Positions 17,260 through 26,074 of a stretch of 64,000 bases of DNA are shown one piece after another; within the stretch, counting starts at the first letter, position 1; each line of letters starts with the position of its first letter. The position numbers and the translations under genes were made by a program. The stretch spans positions 396,502-460,501 of the forward strand of contig NZ_FNJH01000004.1 of NCBI RefSeq assembly GCF_900103225.1. The letters run 5' to 3'. This stretch comes from Pseudomonas congelans (lineage in GTDB: Bacteria; Pseudomonadota; Gammaproteobacteria; Pseudomonadales; Pseudomonadaceae). The notes beneath the pieces were generated by a model. It was not told where the DNA came from. It worked only from the letters and a program-made list of their open reading frames with translations, and ran no database searches.

Positions 17260-17563
17260 ACCCATGCTCCGCGTCCGCTCTTGATTAAGCGGCGCGGCGC
17301 ACATCCATGACGCGGAGCGTCACGAAAGGCATTCCCACGCTGGAGCGTGAGGAACGATAGTTGTCTGGTAGATCGCAAGCGTAACGTGCTCGGAAGAACG
17401 CTCTATCGTGCCCATGCTCCGCGTGGGTATGCCGTTCTGGACGCTCTGCGTCCTCTCCTGATTATGTGACGCAGAGCGTCACGACAGGCATTCCCACGCT
17501 GGAGCGTGAGGAGCGATAGTGCTCTCGAGAACACCGTCGCGCCTGGGCTCCGCGCAGGTATGT
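17260..17563. repeat. Cluster of extragenic inverted repeats between convergent genes
   Basis: Three clear arms: 17309-17361 (GACGCGGAGCGTC ... GAGGAACGATAG), its inverse 17403-17457 (CTATCGTGCCCATGCTCC ... GCGTCCTCTC), and a direct copy 17466-17519. Degenerate pieces flank them at 17264-17280 and 17540-17563. Together they fill the whole gap between the AraC gene and the leftward ubiI stop, so both transcripts can end in repeat hairpins. Confidence 0.85.
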
Positions 17564-17571
17564 GTTGGCTT

Positions 17572-18801
17572 CTAGCGTGCTTCGATCCGCGCCAGCTCAG
17601 GCAGATCCCCCGACAAACCCAGCGCTTCGCGCACGAACAGCGCCTTGGCTTCGGGCATGCGGTTGACCATTTTCAAGCCGGTGTTGCGCAACCAGCGCAA
17701 GGGCAGCAGGTCGGCCTGGAACAGGCGTTCGAAGCCTTCCATTGCAGCCATCAGCGCGAGGTTGTGCGGCATGCGGCGGCGCTCGTAGCGGCCCAGCACG
17801 CGCAGGTCAGACCAGCGCTCGCCGCGCCTTGCGGCATGGGTCAGCACTTCTGCCAGTACTGCAGCGTCGAGAAAGCCGAGGTTCACGCCCTGCCCGGCCA
17901 GTGGGTGAATGGTGTGCGCCGCATCGCCAATCAGTGCCAATCCCCTGGCAACGTAACGCTTGGCGTGACGCTGACGCAGCGGCACGCACAGGCGGCTATC
18001 GGCAGACAGCACCTGACCCAGTCGTCCTTCGAACGCCTGCTCCAGTTCGCGGCAGAACAGATCATCCTCCAGCACCATCAGGCGCTCGGCTTCGGCAGGT
18101 GTGACTGACCAGACGATGGAGCACCAGTGCTGGCCCTCACGCTCCAGCGGCAGAAAGGCCAGCGGCCCGTCGTCGGTGAAACGCTGCCAGGCGGTTTTTC
18201 TGTGGGGATCGGCTGTGCGCACGCTGGTGACAATGGCGTGATGCAGGTAATCCCATTCACGCGTCGGCGTTTCAGTCAGGCGGCGCACAGCGGAATTGGC
18301 ACCGTCGGCGGCCACCACCAGCGGCGCGCGCAACTGACGACCATCGGCCAGGGTCAGCAGCCAGTCATCGCCGGAGTGACGCATCTGTTCAAGCCGCGCG
18401 TTGGCCAGCAAGCCGATGTCGCTGGCGTGCAGTCGGTCGAGCAGCGCGTCCTGCACCACACGATTCTCGATGATGTGACCGAGCACGTCGGCATGCACAC
18501 TGGAGGCCGAGAAGTGAATCTGCCCGGTGCCGCTGCCATCCCAGACCTGCATATGCGCATACGGGCTGATGCGGCGCGCAGCGATGCCTTCCCACACACC
18601 CAGCCGCTGGAGGATTCGCTGGCTGGCCGCCGACAAAGCACTGACCCGCGGTTCGAAGCTCGACTGTTGATCAAATGGCTCGACGCTCAGCGGTCCACCG
18701 TCGACCACCAGCACATCAAGACCGCTGTCCCGCAATGCCAGAGCAAGGGCACTGCCAACCATTCCGGCTCCGACAATCAGCACATCTGCGCGCGTTTCCA
18801 T
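17572..18801 (-). CDS. ubiI: UbiH/UbiI-family FAD monooxygenase (2-octaprenylphenol hydroxylase type)
   Basis: 409 aa from the ATG at 18799-18801; a TTG two codons earlier is also in frame. The FAD-binding fold opens with DVLIVGAGMVGSALALAL, and the second FAD motif ARGLALIGDAAHTIHPLAGQGVN is complete (the GD pair contacts the ribityl chain). VVAADGANSAVRR is the DG motif of this group. Such enzymes hydroxylate the aromatic ring in ubiquinone synthesis; the VisC/UbiI type acts on the C5 position. It lies 51 bp downstream of ubiH and with pepP and the UPF0149 gene makes the leftward block seen in E. coli as pepP-ubiH-ubiI. Choice of ubiI over ubiF rests on this context. Confidence 0.85.
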   Translation of the reverse strand: METRADVLIVGAGMVGSALALALRDSGLDVLVVDGGPLSVEPFDQQSSFEPRVSALSAASQRILQRLGVWEGIAARRISPYAHMQVWDGSGTGQIHFSASSVHADVLGHIIENRVVQDALLDRLHASDIGLLANARLEQMRHSGDDWLLTLADGRQLRAPLVVAADGANSAVRRLTETPTREWDYLHHAIVTSVRTADPHRKTAWQRFTDDGPLAFLPLEREGQHWCSIVWSVTPAEAERLMVLEDDLFCRELEQAFEGRLGQVLSADSRLCVPLRQRHAKRYVARGLALIGDAAHTIHPLAGQGVNLGFLDAAVLAEVLTHAARRGERWSDLRVLGRYERRRMPHNLALMAAMEGFERLFQADLLPLRWLRNTGLKMVNRMPEAKALFVREALGLSGDLPELARIEAR

Positions 18802-18852
18802 GGTCAAACCGTTCTCGCTTGCGGCCGAAGCCCTGTGTTTAAAGTGTCTGAT

Positions 18853-20040
18853 TCACACATCGGATCGAGTCCCCAAACCCATGGCCTGGCGGGCAAACCA
18901 GCGCTTGGCGGCCGGCAGCAGGTCCAGGCCGAGCAACCCGACGTTACGCCCGGTGGCAACGGCCGACCGGGAGCTGCCGAACAGGCGCGTCACCTTGTCG
19001 GAGAAGCCCACGGTCAATTGCTGATCCTGGCGCTGACGCTCACGGTAGAGCTGCAGCGTCGGCAGCGCACCGGGCGGAGCGTCGCTGTCCAGCAGTGTCT
19101 CGGCCAGTGCATCGGCGTCACGCAAGGACAGATTGAACCCCTGCCCGGCGACCGGATGCAGGCTGTGCGCCGCGTTGCCCAGGATCACCAGATGCGAGCG
19201 CACCTGCTCTTCGGCTTCGATCAGTGCCAAGGGGTAGACATGCCGAGCACCGACCTGACGCAGCGTGCCCAGGCGATAGCCAAACACGCCCTGCAGCTCT
19301 TCCAGAAAACTGCGGTCGTCCAGTTCGGCCAGACGCTGGGTATCGTTGCCCGGACGTGTCCATACCAGCGCACAGCGGTTATCCGGCAATGGCAGCAGCG
19401 CCATCGGCCCGTCCTCGGTAAAACGTTCGAACGCCTGCCCGCAGTGAGCTTCACTCGGCGTGATATTGGCAATCAGCGCATGCTGGTCGTAGGGCCGTTG
19501 CCGCACCCCGATGCCCAGTTGCTCGCGCAGGCTGGAACGGCCGCCGTCGGCCAGCACGGCCAGGTCGCAGTCCAGTTCGCTGTCATCACTGAGGCTCAGG
19601 CGATAACCGTCGGCCAATGGCTGCATGTGTTTGACCTCGGCCGGCACACGCCAACTGACCACATCACGATCCAGCCCGGCCCACAGAGCCTGACCGAGCC
19701 AGGCGTTTTCAACCACATAGCCGAGCGCCGGAACGCCCTCTTCGATCGCAGACAGGCGAGTGGCGCCGAAGCGACCACGGTCCGACACCTGGATTTGCAG
19801 GATCGGCTCGGCGCGTCGGGAAATCTGCTGCCACAGGCCAAGCCGTTCATAGATGCGTCGCGAGCCAAACGACAATGCCGAAGAACGCGCATCGTAGCTG
19901 GGCTGCCAGGCTTCACCCGGCGCAAAGGGCTCGATGAGCACGATTTTCCAGCCGCGCGCCTTGGCACCGGCCTGCAGCGACAACGCTAGGCTTGCACCGA
20001 CCAGTCCGCCGCCGACGATGGCGATATTGAAGCGGCTCAT
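18853..20040 (-). CDS. ubiH: 2-octaprenyl-6-methoxyphenol hydroxylase UbiH
   Basis: 395 aa flavoprotein. N-terminal FAD motif IAIVGGGLVGASLALSL, the ARSSALSFGSRRIYERLGLW segment characteristic of UbiH, the DG motif LAVLADGGRSSLRE, and the late FAD motif HLVILGNAAHSLHPVAGQGFN. In the last motif Asn replaces the usual Asp of GDAAH, a change often seen in UbiH. It hydroxylates the C1 position of the ubiquinone ring in the inner-membrane-associated pathway. Its start overlaps the pepP stop by 4 bp (ATGA), so it is translationally coupled to pepP. Confidence 0.92.
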   Translation of the reverse strand: MSRFNIAIVGGGLVGASLALSLQAGAKARGWKIVLIEPFAPGEAWQPSYDARSSALSFGSRRIYERLGLWQQISRRAEPILQIQVSDRGRFGATRLSAIEEGVPALGYVVENAWLGQALWAGLDRDVVSWRVPAEVKHMQPLADGYRLSLSDDSELDCDLAVLADGGRSSLREQLGIGVRQRPYDQHALIANITPSEAHCGQAFERFTEDGPMALLPLPDNRCALVWTRPGNDTQRLAELDDRSFLEELQGVFGYRLGTLRQVGARHVYPLALIEAEEQVRSHLVILGNAAHSLHPVAGQGFNLSLRDADALAETLLDSDAPPGALPTLQLYRERQRQDQQLTVGFSDKVTRLFGSSRSAVATGRNVGLLGLDLLPAAKRWFARQAMGLGTRSDV

Positions 20041-21371
20041 GCGACCTGTTCCTGTGCAGCCGCCATCAGCGCCTCGATCTCGGCGACGGTCTTGGGCACG
20101 CCGCCGGACAGAATTTCACACCCCTGCCTAGTCACAACCACGTCATCCTCGATTCGCACACCAATACCTCGCCATTTCTTCGCGACTTCCAGGTTGTCGG
20201 GGGATATGTAAATCCCGGGTTCAACGGTCAGCGTCATGCCGACCTCCAGTACGCGCCACTCGCCGCCGACCTTGTATTCGCCGACGTCATGCACATCCAT
20301 GCCCAGCCAGTGCCCGGCACGGTGCATGTAAAACATCTTGTAGGCCTCGCTTTCGATCAGCTCGCCGACGTCGCCGCGCAGCAGGCCCAGTTCAACCAGC
20401 CCGGCGGTAATCACCTTGACCGTCGCCTCGTGCGCCTGGTTCCAGTGCTTATCGGGGCCAATGGCCTCGAAAGCGGCATGCTGGGCTTTGAGCACCAGCT
20501 CGTAAATGGCTTTCTGCTCAGGGGAAAACCTGCCATTCACCGGAAAGGTGCGGGTGATGTCGCTGGCGTAGCAGTCGATTTCGCAGCCGGCGTCGATCAA
20601 CACCAGGTCACCGTCCCTGAGCACCGCGTCGTTCTGCTGGTAATGCAGGATGCAACCGTTGCGACCCGAGGCGACGATCGAGCCGTAGGCAGGCATCTTC
20701 GAACCGCCTTTGCGAAACTCGTAGTCCAGCTCGGCCTCCAGGCTGAACTCATGCAGCCCTGCGCGGCAGGCCTGCATCGCACGCACATGAGCCCGCGCCG
20801 AGATATCCGCTGCGCAACGCATGACTTTGATTTCCGCTGCGGACTTGTACAGGCGCATGTCGTGCAGCAGATGGTCCAGGGCCACGAATTCCTTGGGCGG
20901 CTGGGCACCGAGGTGCGCCTTGGAGCGAATCACGTTGATCCAGTCCATCAGGTGCCGGTCGAATTCGGGATTGCTGCCCATCGCCGAATACACCCTGTCC
21001 CGGCCTTCGATCAGGCCGGGCAGGATTTCATCGATGTCATTGATGGGGAACGCATCGTCCGCACCATACTCACGGATCGCGCCTTCCTGTCCTGCGCGCA
21101 GGCCTTCCCACAGCTCGCGCTCGGGATTGCGCTCGCGGCAGAACAATACGTACTCGCCGTATTCACGACCGGGGATCAGCACCACCACCGCTTCCGGCTC
21201 GGGGAAGCCGCTCAGGTACTGAAAGTCACTGTCCTGCCGGTAGACGTGCTCGACGTCACGATTGCGAATGGCAACCGCAGCGGCAGGCAGGATGGCAATG
21301 CTGTCCGGCTCCATCTGAGCCATCAGAGCTTTGCGGCGGCGGGCGTACTCGGACTTCGGGATCTGAATCAT
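20037..21371 (-). CDS. pepP: Xaa-Pro aminopeptidase PepP
   Basis: 444 aa, matching family length. The N-terminal half has the family motif YLSGFPEPEAVVVLIPG. The C-terminal pita-bread domain provides the two-manganese site: LIDAGCEIDCYASDITRTFP (two Asp), the His in MHRAGHWLGMDVHDVG, and the Glu residues in LTVEPGIYI and RIEDDVVVT. The enzyme removes N-terminal residues that precede proline. It is second in the UPF0149-pepP-ubiH-ubiI transcript, 75 bp after the UPF0149 gene. The ribosome site is weak. Confidence 0.95.
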   Translation of the reverse strand: MIQIPKSEYARRRKALMAQMEPDSIAILPAAAVAIRNRDVEHVYRQDSDFQYLSGFPEPEAVVVLIPGREYGEYVLFCRERNPERELWEGLRAGQEGAIREYGADDAFPINDIDEILPGLIEGRDRVYSAMGSNPEFDRHLMDWINVIRSKAHLGAQPPKEFVALDHLLHDMRLYKSAAEIKVMRCAADISARAHVRAMQACRAGLHEFSLEAELDYEFRKGGSKMPAYGSIVASGRNGCILHYQQNDAVLRDGDLVLIDAGCEIDCYASDITRTFPVNGRFSPEQKAIYELVLKAQHAAFEAIGPDKHWNQAHEATVKVITAGLVELGLLRGDVGELIESEAYKMFYMHRAGHWLGMDVHDVGEYKVGGEWRVLEVGMTLTVEPGIYISPDNLEVAKKWRGIGVRIEDDVVVTRQGCEILSGGVPKTVAEIEALMAAAQEQVA

Positions 21372-21446
21372 GGGCAGCAGGCGTCCTGATGGAGTCCACC
21401 GGCTCGCGCTATGGCAAGCGCAGGCCGGTGTCGCAGTGATCGGCTA

Positions 21447-22001
21447 TCAGTGCAGTGAAGGCTTGGGTTGCGGCGCGGACGGCTCGTTGAATTCAGTGAA
21501 CAGCAGCAGCGGCGCTACGCGCATGTACTCCATGACTTCCATGTAGTCGGTTTCGCCGTCTTCGGACTCTTCCAGCGCGTCCTGAACCTGGGCAATCGCC
21601 GCCAGATCCTCCAGAACCGCCTTGGCTTCAGTGCCCAGCGGCTTGTCGCCAATGGCCAGACCGAAACCTGCCAGGAACCCCTGACACCACTGGCCCAGCG
21701 CAGCAGCACGCTCGGTCAGCGGTTCGTCGTCGCCCGGCAGCAACAGCACGACGGTCATGTCGTCACCGGTGAGCTCGCCCTTGACCATCTCTTGCAAGCC
21801 GACGAGCGCCTGACGGATATTGTCCTGCGGCTCGGTTTCGAGCAGGACCGACGCGTCGGCAAACCAGCCTTCGTTGTCGAAACCGGCACCTGCGCAACTG
21901 CGCCCCAGCAACAGGCCATGCAGCTCGGCAGGAGATACCTGGTGACCGCCACTGTTGAGCAGAGTGGCGAACGCTTTGTACGGAGAATTCTGAATGGGCA
22001 T
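21447..22001 (-). CDS. UPF0149 (YgfB/YecA) family protein
   Basis: 184 aa, mostly helical and acidic. It shows family features such as SPAELHGLLLGRSCAGAGF, QWCQGFLAGFGLA and a conserved YMEVMEYMRVAPLLLFTEF near the C-terminus. It is first gene of the pepP-ubiH-ubiI operon, as in E. coli and P. aeruginosa (there ygfB/PA5225 from memory). Homologues in Pseudomonas have been linked to beta-lactamase regulation, but nothing here tests that. It is divergent from the TIGR02449/zapA pair; the 150-bp gap should hold both promoters. Confidence 0.9.
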   Translation of the reverse strand: MPIQNSPYKAFATLLNSGGHQVSPAELHGLLLGRSCAGAGFDNEGWFADASVLLETEPQDNIRQALVGLQEMVKGELTGDDMTVVLLLPGDDEPLTERAAALGQWCQGFLAGFGLAIGDKPLGTEAKAVLEDLAAIAQVQDALEESEDGETDYMEVMEYMRVAPLLLFTEFNEPSAPQPKPSLH

Positions 22002-22151
22002 GGGTAGCTAGTCGCCAAACGGCGCAATGTCTAGAATGAAGGCCTTGTATCCTAGACTATCCGCGCGACAAGATCACCCGGACGGCGGTTCGAGCTTGAG
22101 CACAAGCATCGCTCCCCCTGCCATTCATCAGAAAGTATTCAGTGGAAAACA

Positions 22152-22361
22152 ATGGAAGACACCGACCTGCAAGCGCTGATGAAACGTGTGGAGCTGCTCC
22201 TGAAGTATGCCGAGCAACTTAAAGGCCAAAACGCACTCTTATTAGCTCAGGAAAAGACCTGGCGCGAGGAACGTGCCCAACTGATTGAAAAAAACGAAAT
22301 CGCCCGGCAGAAGGTCGAGTCAATGATTTCGCGCCTTAAAGCCCTGGAGCAAGACTCATGA
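22152..22361 (+). CDS. TIGR02449 family coiled-coil protein (ZapB-like)
   Basis: 69 aa, almost entirely a heptad-patterned coiled coil (LQALMKRVELLLKYAEQLKGQ, then EKTWREERAQLIEKNEIARQK). The family is a constant upstream partner of zapA in pseudomonads. It overlaps zapA by 4 bp (ATGA), showing translational coupling. A role next to ZapA in Z-ring organisation is likely from context and from its resemblance to ZapB, but has to be called inferred. Confidence 0.88.
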   Translation: MEDTDLQALMKRVELLLKYAEQLKGQNALLLAQEKTWREERAQLIEKNEIARQKVESMISRLKALEQDS

Positions 22362-22687
22362 GCAATGGCAACAGCGTTACCGTTCAGATCCTGGACAAGG
22401 AATATTCGATCATCTGCCCTCAGGAAGAGCGCACCAACCTGGTCAGCGCCGCCCGCTACCTGGATGGCAAGATGCGTGAGATCCGCAGCAGCGGCAAAGT
22501 CATCGGTGCCGATCGCATCGCCGTGATGGCTGCTCTGAACATCACTCACGACTTGCTGCACAAGGAACATCTGCCTGACGTACAGACCAGCGGTTCGACC
22601 CGCGAACAGGTACGCGACCTGCTCGACAAGGTCGATCTGGTGCTGGCGACAGACACGCCCGGCACACCGGATTCAACTCGGGGCTGA
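22358..22687 (+). CDS. zapA: Cell division protein ZapA
   Basis: 109 aa. The globular head has the family pattern VTVQILDKEYSIICPQEER followed by LVSAARYLDGKMREIRSSGK and DRIAVMAALNITHDLL, then a short coiled-coil tail. ZapA binds FtsZ and cross-links protofilaments in the Z ring. The order zapA - 6S RNA - fthC immediately downstream is the widely conserved proteobacterial arrangement. Confidence 0.95.
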   Translation: MSNGNSVTVQILDKEYSIICPQEERTNLVSAARYLDGKMREIRSSGKVIGADRIAVMAALNITHDLLHKEHLPDVQTSGSTREQVRDLLDKVDLVLATDTPGTPDSTRG

Positions 22688-22718
22688 TTATTGCGGGGCA
22701 TTTCTGTATACTCGCGCT

Positions 22719-22896
22719 GCTCCCTGGAGTGCTTGCCAGTCGGTCATGTCCCTGAGCCGATACGCACAACCACGGGGGTTGCACGTTGGGGTTGGTGTGC
22801 ATGTCCGCTCGACGGAAAGCCTTAAAACCTCCTGCAATCTCCACCTTGAACTTTCGGGTTCAAGGGCTAAACCGACAGCGGTTCGTCGGGGAGTCC
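22719..22896 (+). ncRNA. ssrS: 6S RNA
   Basis: The segment between zapA and the 5-formyl-THF cyclo-ligase gene has the features of gamma-proteobacterial 6S RNA: closing stem GCTCCC ... GGGAG, the conserved CGGTCATGTCCCTGAGCCGA side, the central bubble, and the AAAACCTCC-like stretch on the return strand. A sigma-70 -10 hexamer TATACT lies at 22707-22712, about 7 bp before the proposed 5' end. 6S RNA binds the housekeeping RNA polymerase in stationary phase. The ends are estimated from the terminal stem and could be off by a few bases; the mature RNA may be processed from a longer transcript that includes fthC. Confidence 0.92.
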
Positions 22897-22990
22897 ATAT
22901 TCAGTTCGTTGCCAGCCCTGCTGTCTGGCAACGACTACCCCGCTCCGGCTTCAACCTCCTTTCCGGATCAGCCTGCATGACCTTCTGCTC

Positions 22991-23602
22991 ATGATCAGCG
23001 CCCAATCACTTACCCGTCCGCAATTACGCCGCCAGCTACGCAAGGCACGCAAAGCCTTGAGTCAAAGCCAGCAACGCGCAGCCGCACGGGATATTTATCG
23101 TCAACTGGCGCAGCACCCGCTGTTTCGGCGTGCCCGGCATGTTTCGCTGTACCTGCCGATGGATGGCGAGATCGACCCGCGGCTGTTACTGCGTGAAGCA
23201 CAGCGCCGTGGCAAGACAACCTATCTGCCGGTGCTCAACGCATGGCCACGCACGCGCATGGTTTTTCAGCGTGTGCGTCCCGGCGAAAAATTCATCCCCA
23301 ATCGTTTTCGCATCCCCGAGCCACGCATCGACCGGGCAAGGCAACGCCCTATATGGGCGCTCGACCTGATTCTGATGCCATTGGTAGGTTTCGATGACGA
23401 AGGCGGCCGCCTGGGCATGGGCGGTGGTTTCTACGACCGCAGCCTGGCGTACCTGGCGCGCAGAAAGACCTGGCGCAAACCGGTATTACTGGGGCTGGCT
23501 CATGAGTGTCAGAAAGTCGATCGCCTAGCGCAGGCCAGTTGGGATGTACCGCTGCAAGGCACGGTATCGGATAAAGGCTGGTATGTGACGCAGACACTCT
23601 GA
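22991..23602 (+). CDS. fthC: 5-formyltetrahydrofolate cyclo-ligase
   Basis: 203 aa (also called ygfA). It starts with the basic segment LTRPQLRRQLRKARKALS and contains LYLPMDGEIDPRLLL and the ATP/folate-binding motif DLILMPLVGFDDEGGRLGMGGGFYDR. The enzyme converts 5-formyl-THF to 5,10-methenyl-THF. It is placed about 95 bp downstream of 6S RNA, the classical arrangement in which both are co-transcribed. Confidence 0.93.
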   Translation: MISAQSLTRPQLRRQLRKARKALSQSQQRAAARDIYRQLAQHPLFRRARHVSLYLPMDGEIDPRLLLREAQRRGKTTYLPVLNAWPRTRMVFQRVRPGEKFIPNRFRIPEPRIDRARQRPIWALDLILMPLVGFDDEGGRLGMGGGFYDRSLAYLARRKTWRKPVLLGLAHECQKVDRLAQASWDVPLQGTVSDKGWYVTQTL

Positions 23603-23647
23603 TCGTTCAGCCAACAAGGCAATCAACGATCAGAGTACAAGCAGGGC

Positions 23648-23800
23648 TCAATGCCTGCCGGGGACTTTTTGCTGCTGCTGAGTGATCTCGACTGGAGCAT
23701 CATCCTTGGTGGACCACAAGCTCTGTGCATAACCGGTTGTCACGACACCCAAGCCAAACAGAATAACCAGAATCCAGAGTAAATCAGGCTTGCGTTTCAT
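23648..23800 (-). CDS. Small single-span membrane/exported protein
   Basis: 50 aa, starting at the ATG 23798-23800 with a GGAGGG site 6 nt upstream, which makes it a credible gene despite its size. A basic start (MKRKPD) is followed by a hydrophobic stretch LLWILVILFGLGVVTTGYAQ and a short polar tail with four consecutive Gln. It could be a one-helix membrane protein or, since AQS follows the hydrophobic core, an exported peptide. It is convergent with fthC. Function unknown. Confidence 0.65.
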   Translation of the reverse strand: MKRKPDLLWILVILFGLGVVTTGYAQSLWSTKDDAPVEITQQQQKVPGRH

Positions 23801-23993
23801 TGACTGCCCTCCTTAGGCAAATCAATACGATGTCAGCATCGGTTTTGTGTAGGCCGTGCAACAGCGTGGAACTTTGAAGGGCGGCATTTTGCGGTAACGT
23901 GAACCAGTACGCAAATAGTGGCGCGAACCGATTGTCGGTTTGTCATCAAACTGTTCGTAATACCGTGAACCTTTTGTCTGTGGAGTGAGCACA

Positions 23994-24443
23994 ATGGCCT
24001 ATTGGCTAATGAAGTCCGAGCCTGATGAATTCTCGATCAGCGACCTGCAACGACTGGGCAACGCTCGCTGGGACGGGGTACGCAACTATCAGGCACGTAA
24101 TTTTCTGAGGGCCATGACAGAGGGCGACGAGTTCTTTTTCTATCACTCCAGTTGCCCGGAGCCGGGAATCGCCGGCATCGGCAAAATCGCCAGGTCAGCG
24201 TATCCGGACCCCACTGCGCTGGACCCCGAGAGCCACTACCACGACGCCAAGGCCACGGAGGAAAAGAACCCGTGGAGTGCCATCGACGTCGAGTTCGTGG
24301 AGACCTTCAAGCGTGTGCTGGGGCTGGGTTATCTCAAGCAGCAAAGCCAACTGGAGCAACTGCCTCTGGTACAGAAAGGCAGCCGGCTCTCGGTCATGCC
24401 GGTCACCGCCGAACAATGGGCGGCGATCCTGGCACTGCGCTGA
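23994..24443 (+). CDS. EVE-domain (thymocyte nuclear protein 1-like) protein
   Basis: 149 aa, one EVE domain of the PUA-like superfamily. Start chosen at the ATG 23994, 8 nt after GGAG; a GTG three codons earlier is in frame. Motifs include YWLMKSEPDEFSI, the RWDGVRNYQARNFL segment that lines the ligand pocket, and GDEFFFYHSS. EVE domains recognise modified bases in DNA or RNA, and stand-alone bacterial members are common in this position near zapA/fthC. The actual ligand is unknown. Confidence 0.92.
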   Translation: MAYWLMKSEPDEFSISDLQRLGNARWDGVRNYQARNFLRAMTEGDEFFFYHSSCPEPGIAGIGKIARSAYPDPTALDPESHYHDAKATEEKNPWSAIDVEFVETFKRVLGLGYLKQQSQLEQLPLVQKGSRLSVMPVTAEQWAAILALR

Positions 24444-24449
24444 CGAACG

Positions 24450-24857
24450 TTATTGAACGATGAAGTTATTGAACAGCAAGTCTTCAACAATCGGTTTGCC
24501 TTCCTCATCGTTCATGACGCGCTGAACCTGTTTGAGTGCTTCCTGACGAATGTTTTCCTTCGCTTCGGCGCTGCTCATGGAATCGACGGTCTGTTGAGTG
24601 AACAGCGACACCAGTTGATTGCGGATCAATGCGTCATTGCGCTTCACCGCAGCCTCGGCGTCGGCACCTGTTACACGCAAGGCAATGTCGGCCTTGTAGA
24701 CACGCAGCTTCGGGCCGCCATCGAGCGCATAGTTACCCACGAACGGAGGCGTCAGCGAGACATACGCCGCCTTTGGCGGGCCGCCTTCTTCCTTGGCTTC
24801 CTCTTGCGCCATGACAGGCAATGACAAGGCCAGCAACATCAGAATCCACGCTTTCAC
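24450..24857 (-). CDS. FliL-like membrane-associated protein
   Basis: 135 aa if translation begins at the GTG 24855-24857, which has AAGGAG exactly 7 nt upstream; the longer frame starting at 24884 lacks such a site. The start leads directly into a hydrophobic signal/anchor (AWILMLLALSLPVMAQ). The body resembles FliL/stomatin-like proteins: VSLTPPFVGNYALDGGPKLRVYKADIALRV and a C-terminal NDEEGKPIVEDLLFNNFIVQ. It lies outside any flagellar cluster, as in other pseudomonads, so it may be a general FliL homologue and not a motor part. Its stop is 6 bp from that of the EVE gene. Confidence 0.8.
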   Translation of the reverse strand: MKAWILMLLALSLPVMAQEEAKEEGGPPKAAYVSLTPPFVGNYALDGGPKLRVYKADIALRVTGADAEAAVKRNDALIRNQLVSLFTQQTVDSMSSAEAKENIRQEALKQVQRVMNDEEGKPIVEDLLFNNFIVQ

Positions 24858-24987
24858 AGTCCACTCCTTAATACGGTTTGCCACGTAGCTTACAGCTTAT
24901 GTGTGCTTATCAGGCAGGGCCATGCTTGTTGACCCGGGAACCCGCTTAACTGACTTTATCGGCCATTACCGGAAAAGGAATAGCCCG

Positions 24988-25989
24988 ATGAAAGCCCTGT
25001 TATGCAAAGCCTTCGGTCCTGCCAGCACACTGGTACTCGAAGACGTCCCCGGCCCCGCGATCAAAAAGAACGAAATTCTGCTCGACGTGCACGCCGCCGG
25101 GGTCAACTTTCCCGACACCTTGATCATCGAGGGCAAGTACCAGTTCAAGCCGCCCTTCCCTTTCTCACCGGGGGGCGAGGCCGCAGGCGTGATAGCCGCC
25201 GTCGGGGAAAACGTCAGCCACCTGAAACCCGGCGACCGCGTCATGGCGCTCACCGGCTGGGGCAGCTTCGCCGAGCAGGTCGCCGTTCCCCACTACAACG
25301 TGCTGCCGATTCCGCCGGGAATGGACTTCACCACGGCGGCCGCATTCAGCATGACCTACGGCACCTCCATGCACGCCCTCACACAACGCGCCCACCTGCA
25401 ACCCGGTGAAACCCTGCTGGTCCTCGGTGCATCCGGTGGCGTCGGCCTGGCCGCCGTGGAGATCGGCAAGGCCCTCGGCGCCCGCGTCATCGCCGCCGCC
25501 AGCAGCGCAGAAAAACTCGAAGTCGCCAGAAACGCAGGCGCCGACGAACTGATCAACTACAGCGAGGCCAGCCTCAAGGACGAAGTCAAACGCCTCACCA
25601 ATGGCAACGGCGCCGACGTGATCTACGACCCGGTCGGCGGCGACCTTTTCGACCAGGCCATCCGCAGCATCGCCTGGAACGGCCGCTTGCTGGTCGTCGG
25701 CTTCGCCAGCGGCCGCATCCCCGACCTGCCCGTCAATCTGACCCTGCTCAAGGGCGCTTCGGTGGTCGGCGTGTTCTGGGGCTCGTTTGCGCAGCGGCAA
25801 CCGCAGGACAATGCGGCGAACTTCAAGCATCTGTTTGCGTGGTTTGAAGAAGGAAAATTGAAGCCGCTGGTGTCGACGATTTATCCGCTGGAAAGGGCTG
25901 GGGAGGCGATTGATTTGTTGGGTGGGCGCAGGGCTGGGGGGAAGGTGGTGATCGCGTTAAGCGCCGATCTCATAAAGTCATCCCATTAG
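24988..25989 (+). CDS. NADPH:quinone oxidoreductase, zinc-independent MDR family
   Basis: 333 aa from the ATG at 24988 with AAAAGGAA 7-8 nt upstream; the open frame continues to 24901 without a ribosome site. The GroES-like half begins MKALLCKAFGPASTLVLED and includes GVNFPDTLIIEGKYQ; the Rossmann motif is LGASGGVGLAAVEIGKALGA. Zinc-binding cysteines are absent, as in quinone reductases. It should reduce quinones or enals with NADPH. It is the last conserved gene before the accessory bacteriocin region, and 3' codon choice becomes G-rich just before the stop. Confidence 0.88.
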   Translation: MKALLCKAFGPASTLVLEDVPGPAIKKNEILLDVHAAGVNFPDTLIIEGKYQFKPPFPFSPGGEAAGVIAAVGENVSHLKPGDRVMALTGWGSFAEQVAVPHYNVLPIPPGMDFTTAAAFSMTYGTSMHALTQRAHLQPGETLLVLGASGGVGLAAVEIGKALGARVIAAASSAEKLEVARNAGADELINYSEASLKDEVKRLTNGNGADVIYDPVGGDLFDQAIRSIAWNGRLLVVGFASGRIPDLPVNLTLLKGASVVGVFWGSFAQRQPQDNAANFKHLFAWFEEGKLKPLVSTIYPLERAGEAIDLLGGRRAGGKVVIALSADLIKSSH

Positions 25990-26074
25990 CCAGAAATACG
26001 AGCTTATTAATAACTATGTATATCACTGACACTTAGAAATTAAAACAACATAGCCATACAGATAAGGAGACTGT

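Noticed and set aside
18127..19989. 620-codon plus-strand open frame
   Set aside because: Antisense to ubiI and ubiH, both with complete flavoprotein motifs; its translation shows no recognisable domain.
26000..26074. LexA box or PrtN P-box before the bacteriocin
   Set aside because: No CTG-N10-CAG with an AT core and no convincing P-box repeats could be seen upstream; bacteriocin control remains unknown.
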